A stretch of 64,000 nt of DNA from NCBI GenBank assembly GCA_963747375.1, contig CAVVFL010000014.1:186001-250000 (forward strand), written 5' to 3'. Below are positions 8,441-19,245 of this stretch, piece after piece. Below the pieces are notes generated by a model. It did not search any database, was not told the origin of the DNA, and saw only the letters and a list, made by a program, of their open reading frames with translations. Source of the DNA: Sva-07 sp963747375. GTDB lineage: Bacteria; Actinomycetota; Acidimicrobiia; Acidimicrobiales; Ilumatobacteraceae. Numbering within the stretch: the stretch's first letter is position 1; every line of letters begins with the position of its first letter. Both the position numbers and the translations under genes were made by a program.

Positions 8441-9895
8441 ATGAGGGCTGGAGCGCGCACTCCCCCGACACGGCGGTCGGCGATGGCCGCATTCGCGGCA
8501 CTCAATGCCGCGGCCGGGTGGGCCGGAGTGATCGGACTGGTCAGCGGTGACATCGACTTCGGCGAAACACTGAACGGTCGCCTCCCGTTCGACAGCCTCG
8601 CACTCGCCGGACTCGCGCTCGCCCTCGTCGTGGCCGCACCGCTGACCATCCTCGCGTGGTGGGCATGGACGGGACACCCTCGAACGAACGACCTCAGCTT
8701 CGGCGTCGGCGTCGGCCTCGTCGGTTGGATCATCGTCCAGCTCCTCGTTCTCCAGGCGTTCTCGCTGTTCCAAGCCGCGTATCTCGCCGTCGGCGCGTAC
8801 TTCATCGCCGAATCCGGACGGGTCAGGCCGAGTGCGGGCGCTCGCGGCTGGCTGCTCGTCACCGTCGGCGCGCTGGTGCTCGCCGCCGGCATCGGACTCG
8901 TCCCCCAGTTCCTCGAGAACCTCCCGTCGATGGGGGCCCTGCTGTCGATCAGCGGCATCGTGGGCGGGGCCGCACTCGTGGTCGTCGGCACTCGTGGAGT
9001 GCTTCGTGACCGAACAACCGGGCTGAAGATCGCCGGGGTGATCGGGGCGATCGTGGTCGTGGCGGTCAGCGCCTGGATCGTGTCACCCGCCGTTGCGGCG
9101 ACGAACGTCCCGCCCTCGACGATCACGCACACACCGGACGCGCTCGGGCTCGACTACGAAGCGGTCACGCTCACGACCTCAGACGGCGTGGAACTCGCTG
9201 CGTGGTACATCCCGTCGACGACATCGGCGGCAGTCGTCGTCATGCACGGTGCAGGGTCCACTCGATCCGACGTGCTCGACCGAGCCGCTGTGCTTCATCG
9301 CAACGGGTTCGGCGCACTGCTGGTGGATGCCCGCGGGCACGGTGACAGCGATGGCGCCGCGATGGATTTCGGCTGGTACGGCGATCTCGACGTCGGCGCC
9401 GGCGTGGAGTACCTCGCCACCCGCGACGACGTCGACAGCGATCGGATCGGCGCCATCGGTTTCTCCATGGGTGGCGAGGAGGTCATCGGTGCCGCCACCA
9501 ACCCGCTGATCGCTGCGGTGGTCGCCGAGGGGGCGACCGCTCGGACCGCGTCCGACAAGGCCTGGCTGTCCGACGTGTACGGCTGGCGCGGCTGGGTGCA
9601 GGAGCAGATCGAGAAGGTGCAGTTCGGCGTGACCGACCTGCTCACCGATGCATCGTCGCCCACCCCGCTGCGGGCGGCCGTCGATCGTGCGTCCGACACC
9701 CCGTTCCTCCTCATCTCCGCCGGCACCGTCGCCGACGAGGGCCATGCCGTCGAATGGATCCGACGCGCAGCCCCCGAACGGGTGAGCGTGTGGACCGTCG
9801 AGGGTGCCGGCCACATCGATGGGCTCGGCACACAACCCGAGGAGTGGGAACGGACGGTCGTCGAGTTCCTCCGAGCGCATCTCGGGTCGTCATGA
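8441..9895 (+). CDS. Multi-pass membrane protein with C-terminal alpha/beta hydrolase domain
   Basis: Residues from about 15 to 215 hold six or so hydrophobic segments. After a last helix ending near SAWIVSPAVAA comes an alpha/beta hydrolase domain of about 265 residues. Visible hydrolase features are VVMHGAGSTRSD (oxyanion region), DARGHGDSDG, the nucleophile elbow GFSMGG with Ser, and a C-terminal GAGHIDG supplying the His. The hydrolase part resembles S9-like esterase/peptidase-type dienelactone hydrolases; the substrate is unknown. ATG 8441 is used because the open frame upstream runs through tRNA-Gly. The stop overlaps the next gene as ATGA. Confidence 0.8.
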   Translation: MRAGARTPPTRRSAMAAFAALNAAAGWAGVIGLVSGDIDFGETLNGRLPFDSLALAGLALALVVAAPLTILAWWAWTGHPRTNDLSFGVGVGLVGWIIVQLLVLQAFSLFQAAYLAVGAYFIAESGRVRPSAGARGWLLVTVGALVLAAGIGLVPQFLENLPSMGALLSISGIVGGAALVVVGTRGVLRDRTTGLKIAGVIGAIVVVAVSAWIVSPAVAATNVPPSTITHTPDALGLDYEAVTLTTSDGVELAAWYIPSTTSAAVVVMHGAGSTRSDVLDRAAVLHRNGFGALLVDARGHGDSDGAAMDFGWYGDLDVGAGVEYLATRDDVDSDRIGAIGFSMGGEEVIGAATNPLIAAVVAEGATARTASDKAWLSDVYGWRGWVQEQIEKVQFGVTDLLTDASSPTPLRAAVDRASDTPFLLISAGTVADEGHAVEWIRRAAPERVSVWTVEGAGHIDGLGTQPEEWERTVVEFLRAHLGSS

Positions 9896-10773
9896 GCCGC
9901 CGGGCAGCAGTGGTCGTGCTCGGTGGCGCCGTCTGTGCGCTGTTGATCGCCCACCAACGAATGTCGACCGGGCCCGCAAGCAGCCGGGCCACGTTTCGCC
10001 GACAGGCAGCCGTCGAGCTCGCCCGGCCGCGCACCGGCGTCGTCCTGACCGAGGAGGACCTGGTCCACCTGCCCGACCCCGTCGCCCGATACATCCTCCG
10101 GAGTGGCGCGGTCGGCCGCCCGGTGATTTCCAACTTCCACGCCCGGATCCACGGACGAATCCGCTCGGGGCCCGACTCGCCGTGGATGCCGTTCGCCGGC
10201 GAGCAGGTCAACACCTGCAACGGCGTGCCCAGCCGACTGTTCATCATCACTGCGTCCATGAAAGGACTGCCCGTCGAGGTGCTCCACTCGTTCGTCGGGG
10301 AATCGGCCACGATGCGGGCCAGGGTGCTGTCGATGTTCCAGATGGTCGACGCCGGCGGACCGGAGATGGACCGATCGGAGACCGTCACGATCCTGAACGA
10401 CATCTGTCTGATGGCTCCGGCGGCCCTCGTCGACGATGCGTTCGCATGGGAGGCCATCGACAATCACACCGTGAGCGTGCGGTACACCCGACTCTCCGAA
10501 CAGGTGTCGGCCACCCTGCACTTCGCCGACGACGACCGACTGATCGACTTCGTCTCCGACGACCGGCTCCGGTCCTCGTCCGACGGATCGTCGTTCACCC
10601 AGCAGCGCTGGTCGACTCCGGTCAGCCGTTACGGCACACTCGCCGGCCGCTCGGTGATGACGTATGGCGAGGCACGGTGGCACGCACCGGAGGGTGAGTT
10701 CGCCTATCTCGAGATCGAACTCGACGACATCGCCTACGACGTCGATGCCCTCGGTGTGACGCCCGGGGTCTGA
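9892..10773 (+). CDS. DUF6544-like protein
   Basis: A 293-residue protein beginning with one hydrophobic signal/anchor segment (AAVVVLGGAVCALLIA). The family-like block LPDPVARYILRSGAVGRPVI is followed by beta-rich sequence with RVLSMFQMVDAGGPEM and ARWHAPEGEF. This matches the DUF6544 family as I remember it; its role is unknown. The ATG overlaps the stop of the hydrolase gene, so the two are translationally coupled. The stop codon lies inside a large palindrome. Confidence 0.65.
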   Translation: MSRRAAVVVLGGAVCALLIAHQRMSTGPASSRATFRRQAAVELARPRTGVVLTEEDLVHLPDPVARYILRSGAVGRPVISNFHARIHGRIRSGPDSPWMPFAGEQVNTCNGVPSRLFIITASMKGLPVEVLHSFVGESATMRARVLSMFQMVDAGGPEMDRSETVTILNDICLMAPAALVDDAFAWEAIDNHTVSVRYTRLSEQVSATLHFADDDRLIDFVSDDRLRSSSDGSSFTQQRWSTPVSRYGTLAGRSVMTYGEARWHAPEGEFAYLEIELDDIAYDVDALGVTPGV

Positions 10774-10786
10774 TCCCGGGCATCAC
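10756..10786. terminator. Long palindrome at convergent gene ends (GGGTC family)
   Basis: The arms are GTGACGCCCGGGGTC and GATCCCGGGCATCAC, which pair at 13 of 15 positions around one base. The TGA stop of the plus-strand gene lies at the centre, and the FKBP gene on the other strand ends three bases beyond. It is probably a bidirectional terminator and is related to copies near 49.1 and 50.0 kb. Confidence 0.6.
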
Positions 10787-10788
10787 GA

Positions 10789-11157
10789 TCAGCCGACGGC
10801 GAGGAGGTCGACGACGAAGACGAGGGTCTCGTTGGGGGCGATGACGCCGCCGGCGCCCGAGGAGCCGTAGCCCATGTGCGGCGGGATCGTGAGGCGACGG
10901 CGTCCGCCGACCTTCATGCCCTGCACGCCGTCGTCCCAACCCTGGATCACCTGACGGCGGCCGAGGCCGAATTGGAACGGTTCCATGCGGTCCCACGACG
11001 CGTCGAACTGCTCGCCGGTCGACCACGACACGCCGACGTAGTGCACCGTGACGTTCTTGCCCGCGGTGGCCTCGTCGCCGTCGCCGACGGTTTCATCGTC
11101 GATGACGAGTTCGGTGGGCGGGGTTTCCTCGGGGATCGTGACCTCTGGCTTGCGCAT
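10789..11157 (-). CDS. FKBP-type peptidyl-prolyl cis-trans isomerase
   Basis: A 122-residue single-domain FKBP. It has the conserved pieces VTVHYVGVSWSTGEQFDASWDR, FGLGRRQVIQGWDDGVQGMKVGG, RRLTIPPHMGYG and the final LVFVVDLLAV. FKBPs speed proline isomerisation during protein folding. There is no signal peptide, so it is probably cytoplasmic. It lies downstream of nothing obvious; the GH3 gene on the same strand ends 42 bases upstream of its start. Confidence 0.93.
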   Translation of the reverse strand: MRKPEVTIPEETPPTELVIDDETVGDGDEATAGKNVTVHYVGVSWSTGEQFDASWDRMEPFQFGLGRRQVIQGWDDGVQGMKVGGRRRLTIPPHMGYGSSGAGGVIAPNETLVFVVDLLAVG

Positions 11158-11199
11158 GGACGACGACGCTACCGGCGGGTCACGGCGGCGGCGACGTGT

Positions 11200-13353
11200 T
11201 CAGCCTCGTTCGACCGTCAGCCGATGCGCAGCCGGATCATGGGCGTACCGGCCGACGTCGACCTCGTAGCTGCCTGCCTCGGTGACCCACTCGCCGTCGA
11301 GCCGCAGATCGAGCATCGACCAGTCGAGATCGATCACGATGGTCGATCGCTCCCCTGCGGGGACAAGGACGCGTCCGAAGCCCACGAGTCGTCGCCGAGG
11401 ACGATCATGCCGGCTCTCCTCCAGCCCGGCATGGACGAACACCACCGTCGACGTGTCACGTCCGCTCTTGTTCGACACTTCGACCCAAACCGATCCCCCG
11501 TTGTCGGCCAAGAGTGCCGACTCGACACGAGCCTCCCCGTAGCCGAGACCCCAGCCGAACGGGAACTGCGCCTCGTTGCCGTCCCGGTCGAGCTTCCATT
11601 GACCGTGGAACAGGTCGTAGGTGACCGCAGTCGCGTCGCGGTCGAACTCGACGAGGTGGTCCGGATCGATCGGGACCACGAACGGGAGTCGGCCACTCGG
11701 CTCCGACCGACCGAGCAGGACATCGGCGAGTGCCGAACCACCCTCGACACCCGGATACCAGATCACGAGCGTCGACGACACCGCCTCGGTCCATGGCATG
11801 AGCACCGCCGATCCGCACATCACGGCAACCACCACGTTCTCGTGACGAGCCGCCGCTGCGGCGATCAAGGTCTCGTCGGCGTCCGACAGACGCAACGACG
11901 CCCGGTCGCCGCCGGGCGCCATCATCCCGCCGGTGGGGTCGGTCGCACGCTCCCCGTCGGTGATGCGTCCGGTCGGGGCCGGGCGTTCGTAGGGGGCATC
12001 GCGCCCGAGGGTCGGGTGGTCCATCGGCGCGAACAGATCGACAGCCAGGGCTCCGGTGCCCGCGTTGTCGATGTACTCGCCCTCGTCGTCCTCGGTGTAG
12101 CCGACCACGACGACCACCAGGCCGGCGCCGTCGACGATCGTGACGTCGGAATCGTCGTGGACGACGTCGCCGAACGCTGCGCGCAACCCGTCCAGCGGCG
12201 TGACGACGTGCGACGCCTTGACATCGCTGGAGCCGCCATCGCCGAGGTTGGGGATCGCGGCCAGACGGCCGAGCACCGCGACCCGACCGACGCCGGCCGG
12301 GTCGACCGGCAACAGCGCACCCTCGTTGCGCACGAGCACCATGGACGCAGCGGCAGCGGCTCGCGCCACTTCACGGTGCTGGTCGTTGCCGACGATCGAC
12401 AAAGGTGGCTGTGACTCACCGACATACGCGAACCGCAGCAAGGTCGCCACGATCCGCTCGACCGTCGCATCGACATCGGCGATGTCGACCTCGCTCGAAG
12501 CCAGAGCGTCGCCGAGTCGCATCGCGCGTTGCTGGCGGAACGGCATCTCGATGTCGAGACCGGCGCGCACCGACTTGGCGGCGTCGCGCAGACCGAAGAT
12601 GAAGTCGGAGGTGACGAAACCGTCCCATCCCCATTCGTCGCGCAGAATGCCGGTCAGCAGGGTCGCGTTCTCGCCGCACCACTCACCGTTCACCGAGTTG
12701 TAGGCGCTCATCACCGACGCCACACCCTCGCCGGCGACATGACGGAAGTGCGCCAGGTACACCTCGTGCAGCGCCCGCTCGTCGACCGTCACATCGACCG
12801 TGAACCGGGCGTTCTCCATCGAGTTCAGCGCGAAGTGCTTCATGCATGCCATCACGTTCTCCTGGAGGCCACGGGTCAGGGCGGCGGCCATCCGGCCCAC
12901 GTGGTGGGGATCTTCGCCATATGTCTCCTGGGCACGCCCCCACGCCGGGTGGCGCAGCAGATTCATGCAGACCGCACCGGTGTAGGTGGCACCGCTCGCA
13001 CGCAGCTCGGCACCGATGACCCGACCGATGCGCTGCTCGAGGTCGGGGTCGAACGTCGCTCCTCGCGCCATGCTGACCGGAAACGCCGTCGCGTCTCCGA
13101 CGACGCAGCCACGCGGGCCGTCGGCGAAGTCGATACCGGGAACGCCGAGGCGCGGCACCTTGGCGGCCGGCCACGGATGTTCGTAGTAGCCGCCGGCTGT
13201 CATGTCGAACAGGCCGGGCCACAGCGGCGCGTCGCCGTCGAGGCATCCGAGCTTCTCGTCGAGCGTCATCTGGGCGACGAGGTGTCGCGCTTCGTCGTGA
13301 TGATCCGCTCCTCGGCGAACCCGAGCCACGGACTCAGCGAATGGTGACGACAT
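11200..13353 (-). CDS. Glycoside hydrolase family 3 (beta-glucosidase-like)
   Basis: A 717-residue GH3 enzyme. The first domain contains VPGIDFADGPRG, AWGRAQETYGEDPHHVG, KHFALNS and the nucleophile segment GWDGFVTSDF with Asp at about residue 250. The second domain has ASMVLVRNEGALLPVD. The C-terminus carries a fibronectin III-like domain (VWVEVSNKSGRDTSTVVFVHAG). There is no signal peptide, so it is probably cytoplasmic. ATG 13353 is chosen because the longer frame to 13614 overlaps the divergent aminotransferase gene and looks non-coding. The sugar specificity cannot be told. Confidence 0.9.
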   Translation of the reverse strand: MSSPFAESVARVRRGADHHDEARHLVAQMTLDEKLGCLDGDAPLWPGLFDMTAGGYYEHPWPAAKVPRLGVPGIDFADGPRGCVVGDATAFPVSMARGATFDPDLEQRIGRVIGAELRASGATYTGAVCMNLLRHPAWGRAQETYGEDPHHVGRMAAALTRGLQENVMACMKHFALNSMENARFTVDVTVDERALHEVYLAHFRHVAGEGVASVMSAYNSVNGEWCGENATLLTGILRDEWGWDGFVTSDFIFGLRDAAKSVRAGLDIEMPFRQQRAMRLGDALASSEVDIADVDATVERIVATLLRFAYVGESQPPLSIVGNDQHREVARAAAAASMVLVRNEGALLPVDPAGVGRVAVLGRLAAIPNLGDGGSSDVKASHVVTPLDGLRAAFGDVVHDDSDVTIVDGAGLVVVVVGYTEDDEGEYIDNAGTGALAVDLFAPMDHPTLGRDAPYERPAPTGRITDGERATDPTGGMMAPGGDRASLRLSDADETLIAAAAARHENVVVAVMCGSAVLMPWTEAVSSTLVIWYPGVEGGSALADVLLGRSEPSGRLPFVVPIDPDHLVEFDRDATAVTYDLFHGQWKLDRDGNEAQFPFGWGLGYGEARVESALLADNGGSVWVEVSNKSGRDTSTVVFVHAGLEESRHDRPRRRLVGFGRVLVPAGERSTIVIDLDWSMLDLRLDGEWVTEAGSYEVDVGRYAHDPAAHRLTVERG

Positions 13354-13417
13354 GGTGCGACGATGCCACACGGCGCCATCTGCCGTGCGAACGGGGCTGC
13401 CTGTCAGAATGCAAACC

Positions 13418-14644
13418 ATGCCCGGTGCCTTTCTCCATCCGTTCGCCAAGCCGACACGAGAGCGCTTCATCACGATCACTCGTGGCGAAGGGTCCCTGTT
13501 GTGGGATGCAGACGGCAACGAGTTGATCGACGCGATGGCGAGCCTCTGGTACTGCCAGGTCGGCCACGGCCGACGTGAGATCGCCGAGGCGGTTGCCGGC
13601 CAGATCAGCACCATCGAGGCCTACTCGTGCTTCGACCCGTTCACGAACGCACCGGCCGACGCCCTCGCTGAACGGATCGCGTCGCTCACCCCGATCCCCG
13701 ATGCTCGCATCTTCTACGCCGGGTCCGGCTCCGAAGCAGTCGACTCGGCCATGAAGCTCGCCCGACTCGCGCACGTACAGGCCGGTCACCCCGAGCGTCG
13801 GCTCATCATCTCGCGGGTTCGTGGCTACCACGGCACGAACTACGGCGGCACGAGCGCGCAGGGCCTGCCACTCAACAAGCAGGGCTACGGCGAACTGCTG
13901 GCCGACGTGGTGCAGGTGCCGAGCGACGACATCGAGGCACTGTCGGTCCTGATGGCAGAACGATCCGACGAACTCGCCGCCGTGATCACCGAGCCGGTAC
14001 AGGGGGCAGCCGGCGTGTTCCCACCCGTCGACGGCTACCTCGCCGAAGCCCGACGCCTCTGCGACCAGCACGGCGCACTGCTGATCTTCGACGAGGTCAT
14101 CACCGGCTTCGGTCGCATGGGGACCTGGTTCGCAGCGCAGCACTACGGCGTCACGCCTGACATGACCACCTTCGCCAAGGGCGTCACGTCCGGCTACCAG
14201 CCGCTGGGCGGCGTGATCGTCGGCACGAAGGTCCGCGAGGCCCTGGAGAGCGACACCGACTTCATCCTGCGCCACGGCTACACCTACTCCGGCCATCCAG
14301 CGGCGTGCATCGGCGCGATTGCGAATCTCGACATCATCGAACGCGAAGGATTGCTCGGAGCGGCGCAGCGGCTCGGCGCGCGGCTCGAGAGCGGCCTGCG
14401 CGCGCTCCAGGCCGACGGCGTCGTCGCCGATGTACGTGGTGATGTCGCCATCTTCGGCGTGCAGTTGCACGACGACCACAACGCGATGACGGTGCGCGAC
14501 AGGATGCTCGATCGCGGCGTCGTCACCCGAGCAATCGGCACCGACACGCTCACGTTCTGTCCCCCGTTCGTGACCACCGACGAGCAGGTCGACCGCATCG
14601 TCGACGTGCTGGCGGTGGCGCTCGCCGAAGTCGCTGGCACCTGA
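13418..14644 (+). CDS. Class III PLP-dependent aminotransferase
   Basis: A 408-residue fold-type I aminotransferase. It has the N-terminal DADGNELIDAMASLWYCQVGHG, the PLP phosphate region YAGSGSEAVDSAMKLAR, IFDEVITGFGRMG, and the Schiff-base lysine in TFAKGVTSGYQPLG (about K254). The WYCQVGHG segment is typical of omega-amino acid/pyruvate or putrescine-type transaminases, so the acceptor is probably pyruvate. ATG 13418 is preferred; no good ribosome-binding site is visible, so the message may be nearly leaderless. It is divergent from the GH3 gene, with a 64-base promoter region between. Confidence 0.88.
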   Translation: MPGAFLHPFAKPTRERFITITRGEGSLLWDADGNELIDAMASLWYCQVGHGRREIAEAVAGQISTIEAYSCFDPFTNAPADALAERIASLTPIPDARIFYAGSGSEAVDSAMKLARLAHVQAGHPERRLIISRVRGYHGTNYGGTSAQGLPLNKQGYGELLADVVQVPSDDIEALSVLMAERSDELAAVITEPVQGAAGVFPPVDGYLAEARRLCDQHGALLIFDEVITGFGRMGTWFAAQHYGVTPDMTTFAKGVTSGYQPLGGVIVGTKVREALESDTDFILRHGYTYSGHPAACIGAIANLDIIEREGLLGAAQRLGARLESGLRALQADGVVADVRGDVAIFGVQLHDDHNAMTVRDRMLDRGVVTRAIGTDTLTFCPPFVTTDEQVDRIVDVLAVALAEVAGT

Positions 14645-14671
14645 CCCGACAACGCATGCGAAGATGACCGG

Positions 14672-15907
<1,236 letters not shown>

Positions 15908-15911
15908 CGCA

Positions 15912-17792
15912 ATGGGCCGGCGCGACCATCGGGAGCCGGCAGCCGATCTGCCGATCGCGGACTACGCGCTCATCTCCGATTGTCACTCGGCCGCCCTTGT
16001 CAGCCGGCATGGATCGATCGACTGGGCCTGCCTCCGTCGGTTCGACAGCGCCTCGACATTCGCTCGGCTGCTCGACCGTCACCGCGGGGGATACTTCTCG
16101 ATCCTGCCGGTGGATGCGCTGACCGGGACGTCGCGTCGTTACGTCGGGGCGACGATGGTGCTCGAGACCACGCTGGAGACCGAGAGCGGTGTGATCGTGC
16201 TCACCGACGCATTCGCCATGCATACCGGTGGGTCAACCTCGCCGCGGGGTCAACTCCTCCGCCGGGTCGAGGCGATCTCGGGGATCGTCGAGGTGGACGT
16301 GCTCATCGAACCTCGTTTCGACTACGGAAGTGTCCACCCCTGGTTGCAGGTCGACGCTGATGGACGTAGCAGCGCCGTGGGCGGCGAGGACGCCTTGGCC
16401 ATTCACGCGAGCGAACCGTTGCAGCTCGATCAGGCAGCCGCCCGACTCAGCTGCCGAGCCGTGGTGACGCCGGGCCGCCCGTTCTCGGCCACCATCGTCT
16501 CCCAGCCGGCGCACCTCCTCGAGCGGCGGGCCGCAGACGCTGGGGATGTCGACGCGCGGCTGGCGGAAACGATCGACTGGTGGACGACGTGGTCGTCGAC
16601 GACGACGCCGGACGGCGCGTACTCCCGCCACGTCGAGCGCTCGGCGCTCGTGCTCAAGGCGCTGTGCTGCGCCCCGACCGGCGCGGTGATCGCGGCTCCG
16701 ACCACGTCGCTGCCCGAGATCCCGGGCGGCGGCGCGAACTGGGACTACAGGTTCTGCTGGATCCGTGACGCGACGCTGACCCTCGAGGCGCTGTCCGCGG
16801 TCGGCCACGCCGAGGTTGCCCAGGGTTTTCGCGACTTCATCATGCGCTCCTCGGCGGGACGAGGTGACGAGCTCCAGATCATGTACGGCGCCTACGGCGA
16901 GCGACGGCTCCCCGAGATCGAACTCGACCTCGCTGGGTGGCGCGAGTCGCGGCCGGTCCGGGTCGGCAACGGTGCCGCCACGCAGTTGCAGCTCGACGCG
17001 TTCGGCCATCTGCTCGACGCAGCACACCTGTGGCACGGGCGCTCCGTCACCGACCCGGAACAGCATCGCCGACAGCCCTTCGTCGGGGGCATCGACGACG
17101 ACGAGTGGACCTTTCTGTGTTCCGCGGTCGACGCCGCGGCCGGACATCGACTCGACCCCGACGCCGGCATCTGGGAGCTCCGCGGCCCACCCCAGCACTA
17201 CGTGCACTCCAAGGTGATGGTGTGGGTGGCGCTCGATCGCGGCATCCGGCTCGTCGAAGACCACGGGCTCGTCTCCTCACACAGCGAACTCGACGCCTGG
17301 AAGTCGGCTCGCGACGAGGTCAGAACGGCGATCGAGACATCGGGGGTTCATCCGGTGACCGGCGCGTTCGTGCGGGCCTTCGGAAGCACCGACGTCGACG
17401 CGAGCCTGCTCAAACTGCCGCTCGTCGGATTCGTCGACGCGCGCGACCCACGGATGCTCGCCACGGTCGAGGCCATCGAGCGCGACCTCACCGACGGCCC
17501 GACCGGCTTCCTACGACGGTTTCGCGGCGACCACCACGATGGCGTGACCTCCGGCGCCGAAGGCGTCTTCCTGCTGTGTTCGTTCTGGCTCGTCGAGGTG
17601 TTGGCGATGCAAGGCCGCCACGATGACGCGACCGAACTCTTCGAGCGACTGCTCGCCGTCGGCAACGATCTGGACCTGTTCGCCGAGGAGTACCACGCCG
17701 GCTCAGGGGAACTCCTCGGCAACTTCCCGCAGGCGTTCACCCACCTCGGGATCATCTCGGCCGCGCAACGGTTGAGCGCCGGCCCCGACTGA
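15912..17792 (+). CDS. Glycoside hydrolase family 15 (glucoamylase/trehalase-like)
   Basis: A 626-residue protein with the GH15 N-terminal domain (LPIADYALISDCHSAALVSRHGSIDW) and the (alpha/alpha)6 catalytic domain. The latter includes LPEIPGGGANWDYRFCWIRDA, MYGAYGERRLPE, VHSKVMVWVALDRG and FAEEYHAGSGELLGNFPQAFTH. This subfamily includes actinobacterial glucoamylases and acid trehalases. There is no signal peptide. The ATG at 15912 is four bases after the P450 stop. Whether the substrate is trehalose or a maltodextrin cannot be told from sequence. Confidence 0.92.
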   Translation: MGRRDHREPAADLPIADYALISDCHSAALVSRHGSIDWACLRRFDSASTFARLLDRHRGGYFSILPVDALTGTSRRYVGATMVLETTLETESGVIVLTDAFAMHTGGSTSPRGQLLRRVEAISGIVEVDVLIEPRFDYGSVHPWLQVDADGRSSAVGGEDALAIHASEPLQLDQAAARLSCRAVVTPGRPFSATIVSQPAHLLERRAADAGDVDARLAETIDWWTTWSSTTTPDGAYSRHVERSALVLKALCCAPTGAVIAAPTTSLPEIPGGGANWDYRFCWIRDATLTLEALSAVGHAEVAQGFRDFIMRSSAGRGDELQIMYGAYGERRLPEIELDLAGWRESRPVRVGNGAATQLQLDAFGHLLDAAHLWHGRSVTDPEQHRRQPFVGGIDDDEWTFLCSAVDAAAGHRLDPDAGIWELRGPPQHYVHSKVMVWVALDRGIRLVEDHGLVSSHSELDAWKSARDEVRTAIETSGVHPVTGAFVRAFGSTDVDASLLKLPLVGFVDARDPRMLATVEAIERDLTDGPTGFLRRFRGDHHDGVTSGAEGVFLLCSFWLVEVLAMQGRHDDATELFERLLAVGNDLDLFAEEYHAGSGELLGNFPQAFTHLGIISAAQRLSAGPD

Positions 17793-17848
17793 TCGACCCG
17801 GGCGGTCACCCCTGGCGGCCGCCGGACGTGCGGGCTACGTTCGACCTC

Positions 17849-18421
17849 ATGACGGTCGCAGCCGAGGTCAGCGATCCGCCAGGGCGCACCACCGGGCAGT
17901 TCGGTGTCATCGTGTTCCTGGCGTCCGACATCATGCTGTTCGCGCCGTTCTTCGCGGCGTACTTCCTCCTGCGCGCGACGAACACGCCCTGGCCCACGCC
18001 AGGGGTCGAACTCGCGCTCCCTCGAGCGGCCGCCGCAACGGCAGTGCTGATCACGTCGTCGTTCACCCTGATCGCTTCCGACCGCGCACTGGCTCGGGCA
18101 GACCGCCGAGCGATGCGTCACTGGTTGACGGCGACGATCCTGCTCGGAGCCGTGTTCCTCACCAATCAGATCGCCGAGTACGTCACCTTGTCGTTCCGCG
18201 CCGGCGATCATCCGTACGGATCGATCTACTGGGGCCTGACCGGACTCCACGCCGCGCACGTCACCGCAGGGCTGTGTGTACTCGGCCTGCTCTACATCCG
18301 CGCGGCGCGAACCCGCTCGATCGACGAGATCCATCCGTGGGCGAGCGGTATCTCGATGTTCTGGCATCTGGTCGACATCGTGTGGATCGGTGTCTTCATC
18401 ACGATCTGGATCATCCGATGA
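17849..18421 (+). CDS. ctaE: Cytochrome c oxidase subunit III
   Basis: A 190-residue, five-helix subunit III of the aa3 oxidase. It has FLASDIMLFAPFFAAYFLLR, ATILLGAVFLTNQIAEY, the conserved GLTGLHAAHVTAGL and the final FWHLVDIVWIGVFITIWII. It is shorter than the seven-helix type, as in other actinomycetes. ATG 17849 is used. It is the first gene of the respiratory operon, and its stop overlaps qcrC as ATGA. Confidence 0.95.
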   Translation: MTVAAEVSDPPGRTTGQFGVIVFLASDIMLFAPFFAAYFLLRATNTPWPTPGVELALPRAAAATAVLITSSFTLIASDRALARADRRAMRHWLTATILLGAVFLTNQIAEYVTLSFRAGDHPYGSIYWGLTGLHAAHVTAGLCVLGLLYIRAARTRSIDEIHPWASGISMFWHLVDIVWIGVFITIWIIR

Positions 18422-19245
18422 CCTCACCGACGCGATCTCGACACGTCGGTCGATCCCGCCGATTCCTCCAGCCGCACCTGCTGCTCGCCGGTCCTGTCAT
18501 CGCGGCAACGGTGATGGCGGTGATGTCACTCGGCGCAGCGACCAGCCAGGGTTCGACGCCACCGGACTCGGAACTGGGCGGGCAACTCTTCGCCACGCGC
18601 TGCGCCGCCTGTCACGGCGCCGACGGAACCGGCATCGAGGGTCGGGGGCCGTCGCTCGAACACGAGGGCGAGGCATCGACCGACTTCGTCCTGCGAACCG
18701 GCCGGATGCCACTGGCGGCACCGAATCTCCAGGCGCGGCGCGGGCCCGTGCAATTCAGCGAGGACGAGATCATCGCCCTCGTCGACTACGTCGGTGCGCT
18801 CGGGGACGGCCCGGACATCCCGGAGGTCGACGTGTCACGCGGAGACGTGTCACGCGGTGCCGAGGTGTACCTGCTCAACTGTGCTGCCTGCCACGTCGCC
18901 TCCGGGGCCGGCGCGGCGATCGGCGGAGGTCGCTCGGCGCCGAACGTCCTACGGGCGACCCCAACCGAGATCGGCGAGGCGATCCGGACCGGCCCGGGTT
19001 CGATGCCGGTGTTCGACTCGTTGACGACCCAGGACGTCGATGACGTCGCGGCCTATCTGGGCGATCTGCAGCGTCAGGGCACGACCAGCGCACGGCGCTT
19101 CGGCGGCGCTGGTCCTGTCGCCGAGGGGCTCGCCGCGTTCATCCTCGGACTGATCCCCCTCGTGGCGCTGACGAGATGGATCGGTCATCCCAAGCAGGGC
19201 CGCGACCACCCCATCGGATCCGACGTCGACGGGGAGGCGACGTGA
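18418..19245 (+). CDS. qcrC: Menaquinol-cytochrome c reductase, di-haem cytochrome c subunit
   Basis: A 275-residue protein with an N-terminal hydrophobic signal/anchor (LLLAGPVIAATVMAVM), two cytochrome c domains each with CAACH, and a C-terminal membrane helix (AEGLAAFILGLIPLVAL). Methionine ligands are offered by segments such as RTGRMPLA and GPGSMPVF. In actinomycetes this di-haem subunit carries electrons straight from complex III to the aa3 oxidase without a soluble cytochrome c. It starts and ends in 4-base overlaps. Confidence 0.95.
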   Translation: MTSPTRSRHVGRSRRFLQPHLLLAGPVIAATVMAVMSLGAATSQGSTPPDSELGGQLFATRCAACHGADGTGIEGRGPSLEHEGEASTDFVLRTGRMPLAAPNLQARRGPVQFSEDEIIALVDYVGALGDGPDIPEVDVSRGDVSRGAEVYLLNCAACHVASGAGAAIGGGRSAPNVLRATPTEIGEAIRTGPGSMPVFDSLTTQDVDDVAAYLGDLQRQGTTSARRFGGAGPVAEGLAAFILGLIPLVALTRWIGHPKQGRDHPIGSDVDGEAT

